Origin: Elusimicrobiota bacterium | Lineage (GTDB): Bacteria; Elusimicrobiota; UBA8919 | NCBI GenBank assembly: GCA_003452965.1 | Contig: DMMW01000002.1 | Span: 73,054-137,053 of the forward strand | Direction: 5' to 3' | Length of the DNA stretch: 64,000 nucleotides | Part shown: piece by piece, positions 8,119 to 16,430 of the stretch | Position numbering within the stretch: position 1 is the first letter of the stretch | Layout of the letters: each line of letters opens with the position of its first letter | Made by a program: the position numbers and the translations under genes | The notes under the pieces: generated by a model | What the model was told of the DNA's origin: nothing | The model's database searches: none | The model's input: only the letters and a program-made list of their open reading frames with translations

Positions 8119-9117
8119 ATGTTAAACAAAGTTTTAATTATAGCTGAACTTGGAATGACGCATAATGGTTCGGTATCACTTGCAAAAAAATTGATAAATT
8201 CCGCAGTAGATTGCGGAGTAGATGCTGTTAAATTTCAAATGCATATTTTTGATGAAGAAAGTTTGCCGGATGCACCATCTCCGAAATATTTTACTAATGA
8301 AAGCAGGAAAGAGTTTTTTAAAAGAACATCGTTTACAGAGGAACAATGGATAGGTATTAAAAAGCATATAAAAGATAAAAGAAAGAAATTTGTTTGTTCT
8401 CCATTTTCAATTAAAGCAGTGAAATCATTGGAAAAGATAGGTGTTGATATATATAAAATCCCTTCAGGAGAAGTTACAAATACACCATATTTAGAAATTG
8501 TTGCAAAAACTAAAAAACCGATTATTTTATCAACAGGAATGAATAATTGGAAGGAATTAGATAGTGCTGTAAAAACTATTAATAAATACAACAAAAATCT
8601 ATTTATTATGCAATGTACATCCTCTTATCCTTGTAAATATGAAGAAGTAGGCCTGAATGTTATAAAAGAAATGCAAGCACGATATAAAATGCCGGTAGGT
8701 TTATCTGACCATACATTGACTATTTATGCTTCTTTTGCAGCAGTGACTTTAGGAGCAAAGATAATTGAGAAACATTTTACTACTCATAAGAATCTTTATG
8801 GTCCTGATGCTAAATTTTCCTTGGAACCAAATGAAATGAAGAATTTAGTAGAAGGTATAAGAAATATTGAAATAATGCTGAATAACAAGGTTGATAAAGA
8901 TGATATAATTAAATTTAAAGATATGAAGTTTATCTTTGAAAAAAGCATTGTTTCTAAAAAATATATAAAAAAAGGTACTGTTATAACTTCCGATTTATTA
9001 GATTTTAAAAAACCAGGTGACGGTATACGGGCTGATAGAATGAAAGAAATAATAGGGAAAAAAGTAAAGGTTGATATACCGGGAAATACCATGGTTTTGC
9101 TGGAGCATGTAAAATGA
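8119..9117 (+). CDS. neuB: NeuB-type nonulosonic acid synthase
   Basis: A 332-residue NeuB protein condenses phosphoenolpyruvate with an N-acetylmannosamine-type hexose. N-terminal TIM-barrel motifs are IAELGMTHNG (8-17), AVKFQMH, FVCSPFS, YKIPSGE, ILSTGMN, QCTSSYPC, GLSDHT and EKHFT; a SAF/antifreeze-like domain follows at about 275-332 (KKYIKKGTVITSDLL, KPGDGI). All metal- and PEP-binding stretches are present. The gene cannot tell sialic, legionaminic or pseudaminic acid apart. neuC and neuA homologues lie 4-6 kb downstream. Confidence 0.92.
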   Translation: MLNKVLIIAELGMTHNGSVSLAKKLINSAVDCGVDAVKFQMHIFDEESLPDAPSPKYFTNESRKEFFKRTSFTEEQWIGIKKHIKDKRKKFVCSPFSIKAVKSLEKIGVDIYKIPSGEVTNTPYLEIVAKTKKPIILSTGMNNWKELDSAVKTINKYNKNLFIMQCTSSYPCKYEEVGLNVIKEMQARYKMPVGLSDHTLTIYASFAAVTLGAKIIEKHFTTHKNLYGPDAKFSLEPNEMKNLVEGIRNIEIMLNNKVDKDDIIKFKDMKFIFEKSIVSKKYIKKGTVITSDLLDFKKPGDGIRADRMKEIIGKKVKVDIPGNTMVLLEHVK

Positions 9118-9222
9118 AAGTGAAAAATAGGTACTTTTTTGGAAGTCGCGGAAAGCGGACATTAATTATTTTTAAATGATTGATTGTATGATAAATATAA
9201 ATTAGTAAAAGGAAATTTTAAT

Positions 9223-10284
9223 ATGTCAATAGTATTGATTACTGGTTCTGCGGGTTTAATTGGTTCTGAAAGTGTCCGTTTTTTTTCTAAAAAGGATTTT
9301 AAAATTGTAGGCATAGATAATGATATGCGAAAATATTTTTTCGGTGATGAAGCATCTACCAAATGGAATAGAAATAAAATAGAAAAAGAAATTGAAAATT
9401 ATAAACATTATGATATTGATATAAGAAATCAGGAATCTGTAGAAAAAGTATTCAAAGAATACGGGAAAGATATAAAACTGGTTATTCATACTGCGGCGCA
9501 GCCTTCACATGACTGGGCGGCAAAAGAACCATTCACTGATTTTACGGTTAATGCAAACGGAACATTGACAATATTGGAGATGACCCATACATATTGTCCT
9601 GAGGCAGTATTTATATTTACTTCCACTAATAAAGTGTATGGTGATACTCCCAATAATTTACCTTTGATAGAATTAGAAACAAGATGGGAAGTTGATACAA
9701 AACATCAATATTTTAAGTTTGGCATAGATGAAAGTATGGGTATAGACAATTCAAAACACAGTTTATTTGGTGCATCTAAAGTTGCTGCTGATGTATTAGT
9801 TCAGGAATACGGAAAATATTTTGGAATGAAGACAGCGTGCTTCCGCGGAGGATGTTTGACAGGACCTAACCATTCCGGTACGCAATTACATGGCTTTTTA
9901 GCTTATCTGATGAAATGTGCAATTTCGGGTGAAAAATACTCCGTATTTGGATATAAAGGAAAACAAGTCAGAGACAATATACATAGTTATGATTTTGTAA
10001 ATATGTTCTGGAATTTTTATCAGAAACCGCGTATGGGAGAGGTTTATAATGCAGGCGGAGGCAGGCACTCAAATTGTTCAATGATAGAAGCGATAAAAAT
10101 GTGCGAAGAAATAACCGGAAAAAAAATGAATTGGTCTTACAATGAAACAAACCGTATCGGAGATCATATTTGGTGGATTAGTGATGTGCGGAAGTTTAAA
10201 TCACATTATCCTGATTGGAATTATATTTTTAATATTAAAGAGATTTTAGTAGAAATCTATAACGGATTAAGTAAATCCCGCTAA
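9223..10284 (+). CDS. NAD-dependent epimerase of the CDP-paratose 2-epimerase type
   Basis: A 353-residue extended SDR with the GSAGLIGSE dinucleotide loop, [21 protein letters not shown], and a catalytic-type S-L-F-G-A-S-K segment. The long insert with [15 protein letters not shown] and the [13 protein letters not shown] block match CDP-paratose/tyvelose 2-epimerases; here F replaces the usual tyrosine of YxxxK as it does in part of that group. The ATG at 9223 follows AAAGGA at 9209-9214; an upstream in-frame TTG at 9184 lacks a ribosome site. No other CDP-dideoxyhexose genes are in the window, so the true substrate may differ. Confidence 0.8.
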   Translation: MSIVLITGSAGLIGSESVRFFSKKDFKIVGIDNDMRKYFFGDEASTKWNRNKIEKEIENYKHYDIDIRNQESVEKVFKEYGKDIKLVIHTAAQPSHDWAAKEPFTDFTVNANGTLTILEMTHTYCPEAVFIFTSTNKVYGDTPNNLPLIELETRWEVDTKHQYFKFGIDESMGIDNSKHSLFGASKVAADVLVQEYGKYFGMKTACFRGGCLTGPNHSGTQLHGFLAYLMKCAISGEKYSVFGYKGKQVRDNIHSYDFVNMFWNFYQKPRMGEVYNAGGGRHSNCSMIEAIKMCEEITGKKMNWSYNETNRIGDHIWWISDVRKFKSHYPDWNYIFNIKEILVEIYNGLSKSR

Positions 10285-10328
10285 AAAATGTAGTTTTGTG
10301 GAATTTTTATAGCTAAAATAATATTAGG

Positions 10329-12017
10329 ATGATATTTAACAAGGTATTTCAAGTGAAATTATCAAATATTTTATATAAAATAAAATATTATTTGTTCAAA
10401 TTTTTAAAAAGTGAAAATCTAAATAAATATGATAAAGATATTGTTATGTATACTGAAAAATTTAAGGAAAAATACGGGGAGTTTCTGACAACAAAAAAAA
10501 GAAATAGCAAAAACGGCCATACGGTCTTAATATTTAGTACGTTAAACAGTCCATATTCAATGAATATAGAATCAATAATTGCAAAAAAGCTGGAAGAATA
10601 CGGATTTAGTATAGTGATATTAACTTTTATCCATTTGAAAAAAATGTCCGATATTATACATGGTGAAATATATGATTTTAATGATATTTTATATTTGGAA
10701 GATTTTTTAAGCATTGGAAATTCACCTGAAGCAAAGAGGTTGTATAATAAGGTATTATTAATAAATGATGTTAATGAAATAAAAAATATGAGATATAAGA
10801 ATACTTTGGTTGGGATTCATTCACTTGCGTCATTTAGCGGAATTGTACCTTCAGGTAAAATACAAATTGATAGAAAATCAAGAAAGAATATTGCAAAAAT
10901 AGTAAGGAGTTCGTGCCGCATTGTTGATGGCATAGAGAAAATAATCGAATTAACTAAACCAGAAAAGGTTTTAGTTTTGGATAAGGGAACGGTTGGTGTC
11001 TGTGAAATATTTTATGAATCAATTTATCGTGAGATAGATTATTTACAATGGGCAAGTTGCCACGAACCAAATTCTATAATAGTTAAGAGATATAACACCG
11101 ATAATTTCAGAGAACATCCGTTTTCAGTCTCAGAAAAAACATGGAATAACTATAAAAACAATAATGAAAATTATAGTGAATTTGTACTGGATTATTTTAA
11201 AAAAGGATATTTGGACGGCAAATGGTTTGAATATAAAAAATTGGCAACGAACAAGGCATTGGTTACCAAAGAGGAAATAATTAAGAGATTAAAATTAAAT
11301 TCTGACAAGAAAATAGCAATTATATTTTCGCATATTTTAAATGATGCAAATTTCTTTTTTGGGAAAGATTTGTTTAAAAATGGATTTACTGAATGGTTGG
11401 TAAAAACGGTGGAAGTCGCAAGTAAAAATAAAGATGTTAATTGGTTGTTGAAATTACATCCAGCTAATATATTCAGACGTAAAAATATGAAATACCAGGG
11501 CGAATATGGGGAAATAATCGCAATAAAAGAATCACTAGGAAAAATTCCGGAAAATATTACCATTATACCTGCCGATATTAATATTAATCCTTATTCTTTT
11601 TTTAAGATTGCTGATTATGGGATAACTGTAAGGGGAACAATAGGGGCCGAATTACCGTGTTTTGGTGTCCCTGTATTGACAGCAGGGACCGGAAGGTATT
11701 CAGGCAGGGGATTTACAATTGATTCAGATAGTGTAGAAGAATATTTAGATAAGATAGCAAATATTCAAAAAATACCTGCATTATCAGAATATCAAAAAGA
11801 TCTGGCTATTAAGCATGCGTATCTGTTTTTTAAAGAAAGACCGGCAAAATATGACTCATATATATATGATATTTATCCTTATCCACAAGAACATCCATTA
11901 AATAGGGATATTGAGATTGTTGATAAGAATTTATTTGATAATAAGGATTTAATAAATTTATGTAATTTCATAAAAAATTCTAAAGATGAAGATTATATTT
12001 CAAGTAGAATGTATTGA
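10329..12017 (+). CDS. Capsule-synthesis (KpsC/KpsS-like) glycosyltransferase
   Basis: The 562-residue protein has no signal peptide. Its C-terminal half holds LLKLHPAN, a later ITIIPADININPYSFF, then ADYGITVRGTIGAELPCFG and PVLTAGTGRYSGRGF, the order seen in Capsule_synth/CDP-glycerol-type GT-B enzymes, where the G-T-x-G-x-E and late G-R-Y-S-x-x-G stretches contact donor phosphate. The N-terminal half (FSTLNSPYSMNIESI) is a Rossmann-like acceptor domain. Similar proteins are often annotated as capsule polysaccharide biosynthesis proteins. The sugar transferred cannot be read from the sequence. Confidence 0.65.
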   Translation: MIFNKVFQVKLSNILYKIKYYLFKFLKSENLNKYDKDIVMYTEKFKEKYGEFLTTKKRNSKNGHTVLIFSTLNSPYSMNIESIIAKKLEEYGFSIVILTFIHLKKMSDIIHGEIYDFNDILYLEDFLSIGNSPEAKRLYNKVLLINDVNEIKNMRYKNTLVGIHSLASFSGIVPSGKIQIDRKSRKNIAKIVRSSCRIVDGIEKIIELTKPEKVLVLDKGTVGVCEIFYESIYREIDYLQWASCHEPNSIIVKRYNTDNFREHPFSVSEKTWNNYKNNNENYSEFVLDYFKKGYLDGKWFEYKKLATNKALVTKEEIIKRLKLNSDKKIAIIFSHILNDANFFFGKDLFKNGFTEWLVKTVEVASKNKDVNWLLKLHPANIFRRKNMKYQGEYGEIIAIKESLGKIPENITIIPADININPYSFFKIADYGITVRGTIGAELPCFGVPVLTAGTGRYSGRGFTIDSDSVEEYLDKIANIQKIPALSEYQKDLAIKHAYLFFKERPAKYDSYIYDIYPYPQEHPLNRDIEIVDKNLFDNKDLINLCNFIKNSKDEDYISSRMY

Positions 12018-12051
12018 TATTTTTAACTGATTTAAATAAAAGGGGTAGAAT

Positions 12052-12849
12052 ATGTGGGATAAATATTTAATAAGACCCGGTAATAAAAAATTTTTAAATT
12101 ATTTTAGAATAAAACGATTTATTCATAAAGCGGTCTGTCCTCCCGGTGCTGCACTAAAATCATTATTAAAACATATATTAAATAAATCTGAATTGAAACT
12201 TGAAATCTATCAAGAAGAATTATTAAAAAATAATGTCCTAAAAGAAATTTATCTTAGTGCAGTTAAAAAGGGATGGGTTCCTAAAAAGTGTGATTCATAT
12301 GAGGATCGTTTTAGCAATCTTTTCCGTTCAAGCGCAAATATATCCTGGTTTTACGCTTTAATAAGAGAATTAAAACCTAAAAGAGTTGTAGAAACAGGTA
12401 CAGCTGCTGGTGGTACAACATCAATGATTCTTGCTGCTCTTGAAGCAAATAATTCTGGAAAGTTAATCTCTATTGATTTGCCTTCAGAAAAAGGAAAAAA
12501 TACTATGAATTGGTCTCTGCCGGAACGGCAGAAAGCAGGTTTTTTAGTACCTGAACAATATAAATATAGATGGGAATTGAGAACAGGTGATTCGAAAGAT
12601 TTGCTCGTCGAATGTTTAAGAGAAGAACCTTGCGATATTTTTATACACGATAGTCTGCATACATACGAACATATGATATGGGAATATGTAACTGCCTTTT
12701 TGAATATGCAAGACGGTAAAATTATAATTTCTGATGATGTTTTGTGGAATAAAGCATGGCTAAATTTTATTACGAACTTTGATCTGAGGAGTTTTCAGGA
12801 TTTATCAAATCCAAATATAGGCGTAACTGTTATTAAACATAAAGAATAA
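12052..12849 (+). CDS. O-methyltransferase-like protein (Methyltransf_24 type)
   Basis: A 265-residue class I methyltransferase. VVETGTAAGGTTSMIL (about 112-127) is the E-x-G-T-x-x-G version of motif I used by Methyltransf_24 and cephalosporin-hydroxylase-like families, ISIDLPSE is motif II, and DIFIHDSLHTYEHM is the metal/catalytic H-D-x-x-H segment common to sugar O-methyltransferases. IIISDDVLWN completes the core. It likely methylates a glycan hydroxyl. An AAAGGGG ribosome site is seen upstream of the ATG. Confidence 0.8.
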   Translation: MWDKYLIRPGNKKFLNYFRIKRFIHKAVCPPGAALKSLLKHILNKSELKLEIYQEELLKNNVLKEIYLSAVKKGWVPKKCDSYEDRFSNLFRSSANISWFYALIRELKPKRVVETGTAAGGTTSMILAALEANNSGKLISIDLPSEKGKNTMNWSLPERQKAGFLVPEQYKYRWELRTGDSKDLLVECLREEPCDIFIHDSLHTYEHMIWEYVTAFLNMQDGKIIISDDVLWNKAWLNFITNFDLRSFQDLSNPNIGVTVIKHKE

Positions 12850-12980
12850 TAAGAACATAAATATACATTAAAAGATTTTAGTGATAGAAGAAATTAGGAT
12901 GATTCAAGATAGTTCTGTGTAATTTGTAAAATCAATTAATTCAGTAATAGCTTGCAGAGCATTTTAATGGAGAATATAAA

Positions 12981-14174
12981 ATGAAAAGAAAAAGAAAAAG
13001 AAAAATAGGTATTGTTATCGGAAGCCGGGCAAATTATGCGAGCATTAAATCTGTGGCACGGGAACTTAAGAAAAATAGGAATATTGAGCTTCATATTTAT
13101 GCGGGTGCTTCTGCAATTTTAGATAAATATGGTAAGGTTGAAGATATCATAGAAAAGGATGGATTTCATATAGATGAGAGATTCTATATGTTGGTTGAAG
13201 GTGAAACACCTGAAACAATGGCTATGTCCACCGGTTTGGGGATTATACGTCTGGTTGATATATTTCAAAATCAAAGGCCAGATATCGTAATTACGGTAGG
13301 AGATAGGTTTGAGACAATGGCCACCGCTATTTCTGCCGCATATCTTAATATATTTTTAGCGCATACTATGGGCGGAGAGGTCTCGGGAACAGTTGACGAG
13401 TCTATAAGGCATGCTGTTACAAAATTCGCACATATTCATTTCCCTGCAAATAAAAGGGCATCAGACAGAATTATAAAAATGGGAGAAGAACCAAAAAATG
13501 TTTTTGTAACCGGATGTCCGAGAATAGATATAGTTAAAGAAGTTATAGAAGAAAGCAGAAAAAGTAACAATTTTAATGAAGATAATTTTTGGAAGAAGTA
13601 TAAAGGAGTAGGCGGCAATTTTTCATTAAAAAAAGAAAAATTTCTATTAGTATTACAACATCCTGTTACTACCGAATTTCATAAAAATAGGGAACATATA
13701 AATGAGACATTAATGGCTTTAAATGAGTTAAAGATACCGACTATAATGCTTTGGCCGAATGCAGATGCAGGTAGTGATGAAATCTCTAAAGGAATACGAA
13801 CTTTTAGAGAAGAATATAAGCCGGATTGGTTTCATATTTTTAAAAATTTACCTATGGAAGTTTTTGTGCAGTTAATGGATATGTGTAAAGTATTAATAGG
13901 AAATACGAGCAGTGCCATAAGAGAAGGCGCTATCGTAGGAGTTCCTGTGGTAAATATTGGTACCAGGCAACAGGGGAGATGTAGGGGAAAGAACGTTTTT
14001 GATGTTAATTATAATAAAAATGAAATAGTAAATGCAATTAAAAAACAAATAGAACATGGAAAATATAAGCCGGATTATATATATGGTGATGGTAAAGCCG
14101 GTAAGAAAATAGCAAAAATTTTAAGTGAAATAGATTTAAATAAAGTTGATATACAAAAAAGGATTTTAATATAA
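12981..14174 (+). CDS. neuC: NeuC-type hydrolysing UDP-GlcNAc 2-epimerase
   Basis: The 397-residue protein has the GT-B fold motifs of hydrolysing 2-epimerases: IGIVIGSRANYAS (8-20), ITVGDRFE, AHTMGGEVSGTVDESIRHA, IHFPANKRASDRI, VTGCPRID, IGNTSSAIREG and VPVVNIGTRQQGR. The GGE-x-x-G-x-x-D-E-x-x-R-H-A stretch with S-A-I-R-E in the phosphate loop places it with NeuC/LegG rather than WecB. It would release ManNAc (or its diacetamido analogue) for NeuB. A basic N-terminus of Lys/Arg repeats precedes the fold. Confidence 0.9.
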   Translation: MKRKRKRKIGIVIGSRANYASIKSVARELKKNRNIELHIYAGASAILDKYGKVEDIIEKDGFHIDERFYMLVEGETPETMAMSTGLGIIRLVDIFQNQRPDIVITVGDRFETMATAISAAYLNIFLAHTMGGEVSGTVDESIRHAVTKFAHIHFPANKRASDRIIKMGEEPKNVFVTGCPRIDIVKEVIEESRKSNNFNEDNFWKKYKGVGGNFSLKKEKFLLVLQHPVTTEFHKNREHINETLMALNELKIPTIMLWPNADAGSDEISKGIRTFREEYKPDWFHIFKNLPMEVFVQLMDMCKVLIGNTSSAIREGAIVGVPVVNIGTRQQGRCRGKNVFDVNYNKNEIVNAIKKQIEHGKYKPDYIYGDGKAGKKIAKILSEIDLNKVDIQKRILI

Positions 14175-14185
14175 TAGAAAGGAAA

Positions 14186-14257
14186 GTGCGATAGTGGGAT
14201 TGTGGGATAGGGGGTAGTCATGATTTCTTCTACTTGTAGTTGCTAATCTTGATTAGC
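14186..14257. repeat. Gap neuC/neuA: short GC-richer repeats and two small hairpins
   Basis: GTGCGATAGTGGGATTGTGG starting at 14186 is a heptad-like direct repeat (TGCGATA, TGGGATT, TGGGATA) that recurs in related form at 51972-52041. Two small perfect hairpins follow: CTAC-TT-GTAG (14230-14239) and GCTAATC-TT-GATTAGC (14242-14257). The latter lies 20 bases upstream of neuA and could affect its translation. No terminator T-run follows. Confidence 0.5.
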
Positions 14258-14276
14258 ATAGATACCAAATGTTTAT

Positions 14277-14975
14277 ATGAAAAAAATATTAGCAATTATT
14301 CCTGCTCGCGGTGGATCAAAGGGAATTCCAGGAAAGAATTTATCTAATTTATGTAGGAAACCTTTGATAAAATGGACTATAGATGAGGCAAAAAAAAGTA
14401 ATTTAATAGATAAGATAATTTTATCAAGTGATGATGACGAAATAATGGAATATTGCAGAAAACAGGGGATAGAAGTTCCTTTTAAAAGGCCGAAAAACTT
14501 TGCTAAAGATAATACACCGATGCTTCCGGTGATAAAACATGCAATTAATTTTTTAAAAGTTAATAAAAAGTATGTTCCTGATTATATTTTGCTTTTGCAG
14601 CCTACCTCACCGCTAAGAACTTACAAGCATATAGACGAGGCTTTGAATTTATTAATGAGTTCGGATGCTGATTCTGTCGTAAGTGTAGTTGAGGTTCCTC
14701 ACAATTTCAATCCTTACTCGGTGATGAAACTAAAAAACGGATATTTAAAACCGTTTTTAAAATATAATGAAAATATGAACTTACGTCAGAAAAAACCGAA
14801 ATTTTATGCCAGAAACGGAGCTGCAATATATGCTTTTACAAATAATTGTTTAATTAAAAAAAATAGCATTTATGGCGATAAAATATTGCCGTATTTTATG
14901 AAAAGGGAAGAAAGTATTGATATAGATGAAAAATTTGATATCGAATTAGCCGAAGTTATTATAAAAAATAATTAG
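14277..14975 (+). CDS. neuA: NeuA-type CMP-nonulosonate cytidylyltransferase
   Basis: A 232-residue nucleotidyltransferase with the CMP-KDO/CMP-Neu signature IIPARGGSKGIPGKN (7-21), followed by SSDDDEIMEYC, FAKDNTPM, LLLQPTSPLR (CTP/sugar contact), DADSVVSVVEV and YARNGAAIYAF. All are where NeuA proteins have them, and length matches. It would activate the acid made by NeuB for transfer. The ATG sits just after a repeat-rich gap without a clear ribosome site; a lone start at 14277 is the only one that includes the conserved N-terminal strand. Confidence 0.9.
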   Translation: MKKILAIIPARGGSKGIPGKNLSNLCRKPLIKWTIDEAKKSNLIDKIILSSDDDEIMEYCRKQGIEVPFKRPKNFAKDNTPMLPVIKHAINFLKVNKKYVPDYILLLQPTSPLRTYKHIDEALNLLMSSDADSVVSVVEVPHNFNPYSVMKLKNGYLKPFLKYNENMNLRQKKPKFYARNGAAIYAFTNNCLIKKNSIYGDKILPYFMKREESIDIDEKFDIELAEVIIKNN

Positions 14976-14980
14976 TTCCT

Positions 14981-16414
14981 ATGGGCATAGAAAGCATACT
15001 AACAAACTATCAAGTCGGCGTTGTAAAAGATGAATCTTTAATTTACCCTAAAGAATTTAGTATTAATCTCGACGGAAGTTTGCCTTCCTACAAACGTATT
15101 GAGGAACAGATACGCTCAGTAATCGCACTTTCTTTAAATACTCCTTATGATGATCCATTAATAAATACAGTTTTTTCCGGAGATTCTGTCTTAATCAAAC
15201 CTAATCTTGTTTTTCATTATAAAGAAGGCGGTCCGCCGATTGAATGTTTAGTTACACATTGGTCTGTAATATATGAAGTGGCAAAATTGGTATTAAAAAA
15301 ATTGGGAAATAACGGTCGTTTGATTATCGGAGATGCTCCTATTCAGGGATGTGATTTTAAACTATTAACCGAAAAGCAAACGCCATTAAAAGAAATTGTT
15401 AAACATCTAAATAGTTTTTTTCATGTTTCCGTGGAATTGGTAGATTTTAGAGAATTAACATCAGAATACAAATCGGCACTTTTAGTAAATAAATCTAGTA
15501 AAATTGAACATGCTAAAGAAATTAAATTAAACAATGATAGTTTGTTGCATAATACAAAGCAAGATATCAAGAGATATAGAACTATTGATTATCCGTTCAA
15601 ACTAACAAGGAAGTATCATAATATAGAATATCATGTGTTTAAACTAAATAATTATGTAATAGAATCAGATGTTATTATTAATATGCCAAAATTAAAAACA
15701 CATTGTAAGACAGGAATTACAGCTTCTTTAAAAAATTTAGTAGGTACTTTAGCAGATAAGCAGTCTTTACCTCATCATAGGCAAGGTTCATCTTCCAGTG
15801 GAGGAGATGAATATTGTAATGCAGAGTTATTACCTTATATTGAATCAAAAATGTGGGATATAATTAATTTAACAAAAAAATATTCTTTAAAATCATTCAT
15901 ATATTTACTTTTGAGAATAATAAAAAAAATATTTAAAATATTCGGCAAAGTAAGCGATCCGTTAAATATATATGGAGGAAGTTGGTATGGGAATGATACT
16001 TTGTGGCGGGGTATTCTTGATATAAATCGTTTGTGTTTTTATACCGATAAATATGGTTTTTTATCAGAAAATATCAAAAGAAGATATATAACAATAATAG
16101 ATGGGATAGTGGCTGGCGAAGGGGAAGGTCCGCTTTTTAACATTTCAAGAAATACCGGTTTGTTATTGTCAGCAGAAAATCCAGTTGCTTTAGATGCTGT
16201 ATCAGCAAATATAATTGGATTTGATTATAATAAAATTCCTCTTATTTTTAATGCACTTAAAATTAAAAAATATCCTATAATGAAATTTGATTTTAATGAT
16301 ATAATTATTCATTCAAATGATAAAATATTAAATAACAAAAAATTAAACGAAATTAATTATTTATTTAAATTTAAACCTAGTAAAAACTGGGTTAATCATA
16401 TAGAGAAGGAATAG
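14981..16414 (+). CDS. DUF362-family protein, first of two
   Basis: A 477-residue soluble protein without cysteine clusters. Conserved DUF362 marks are VLIKPNLV (KPN at 73-75), LIIGDAPIQG, and VIINMPKLKTH (236-241) followed by GITASLKNLVG. It also shares HHRxGS (265-270), GGDEY (274-278) and SWYGND with the protein at 28559, so the two are paralogues of a glycan-locus subgroup. The biochemical role of DUF362 is not settled; some members carry ferredoxin domains, this one does not. It starts five bases after neuA and lies directly before an asparagine-synthetase-like gene. Confidence 0.8.
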   Translation: MGIESILTNYQVGVVKDESLIYPKEFSINLDGSLPSYKRIEEQIRSVIALSLNTPYDDPLINTVFSGDSVLIKPNLVFHYKEGGPPIECLVTHWSVIYEVAKLVLKKLGNNGRLIIGDAPIQGCDFKLLTEKQTPLKEIVKHLNSFFHVSVELVDFRELTSEYKSALLVNKSSKIEHAKEIKLNNDSLLHNTKQDIKRYRTIDYPFKLTRKYHNIEYHVFKLNNYVIESDVIINMPKLKTHCKTGITASLKNLVGTLADKQSLPHHRQGSSSSGGDEYCNAELLPYIESKMWDIINLTKKYSLKSFIYLLLRIIKKIFKIFGKVSDPLNIYGGSWYGNDTLWRGILDINRLCFYTDKYGFLSENIKRRYITIIDGIVAGEGEGPLFNISRNTGLLLSAENPVALDAVSANIIGFDYNKIPLIFNALKIKKYPIMKFDFNDIIIHSNDKILNNKKLNEINYLFKFKPSKNWVNHIEKE

Positions 16415-16430
16415 TAGTTGAGAATTAATT

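Noticed and set aside
9184..9222. Upstream TTG start of the epimerase gene
   Set aside because: It lacks a ribosome site, while AAAGGA lies just before the ATG at 9223, which begins the Rossmann strand.
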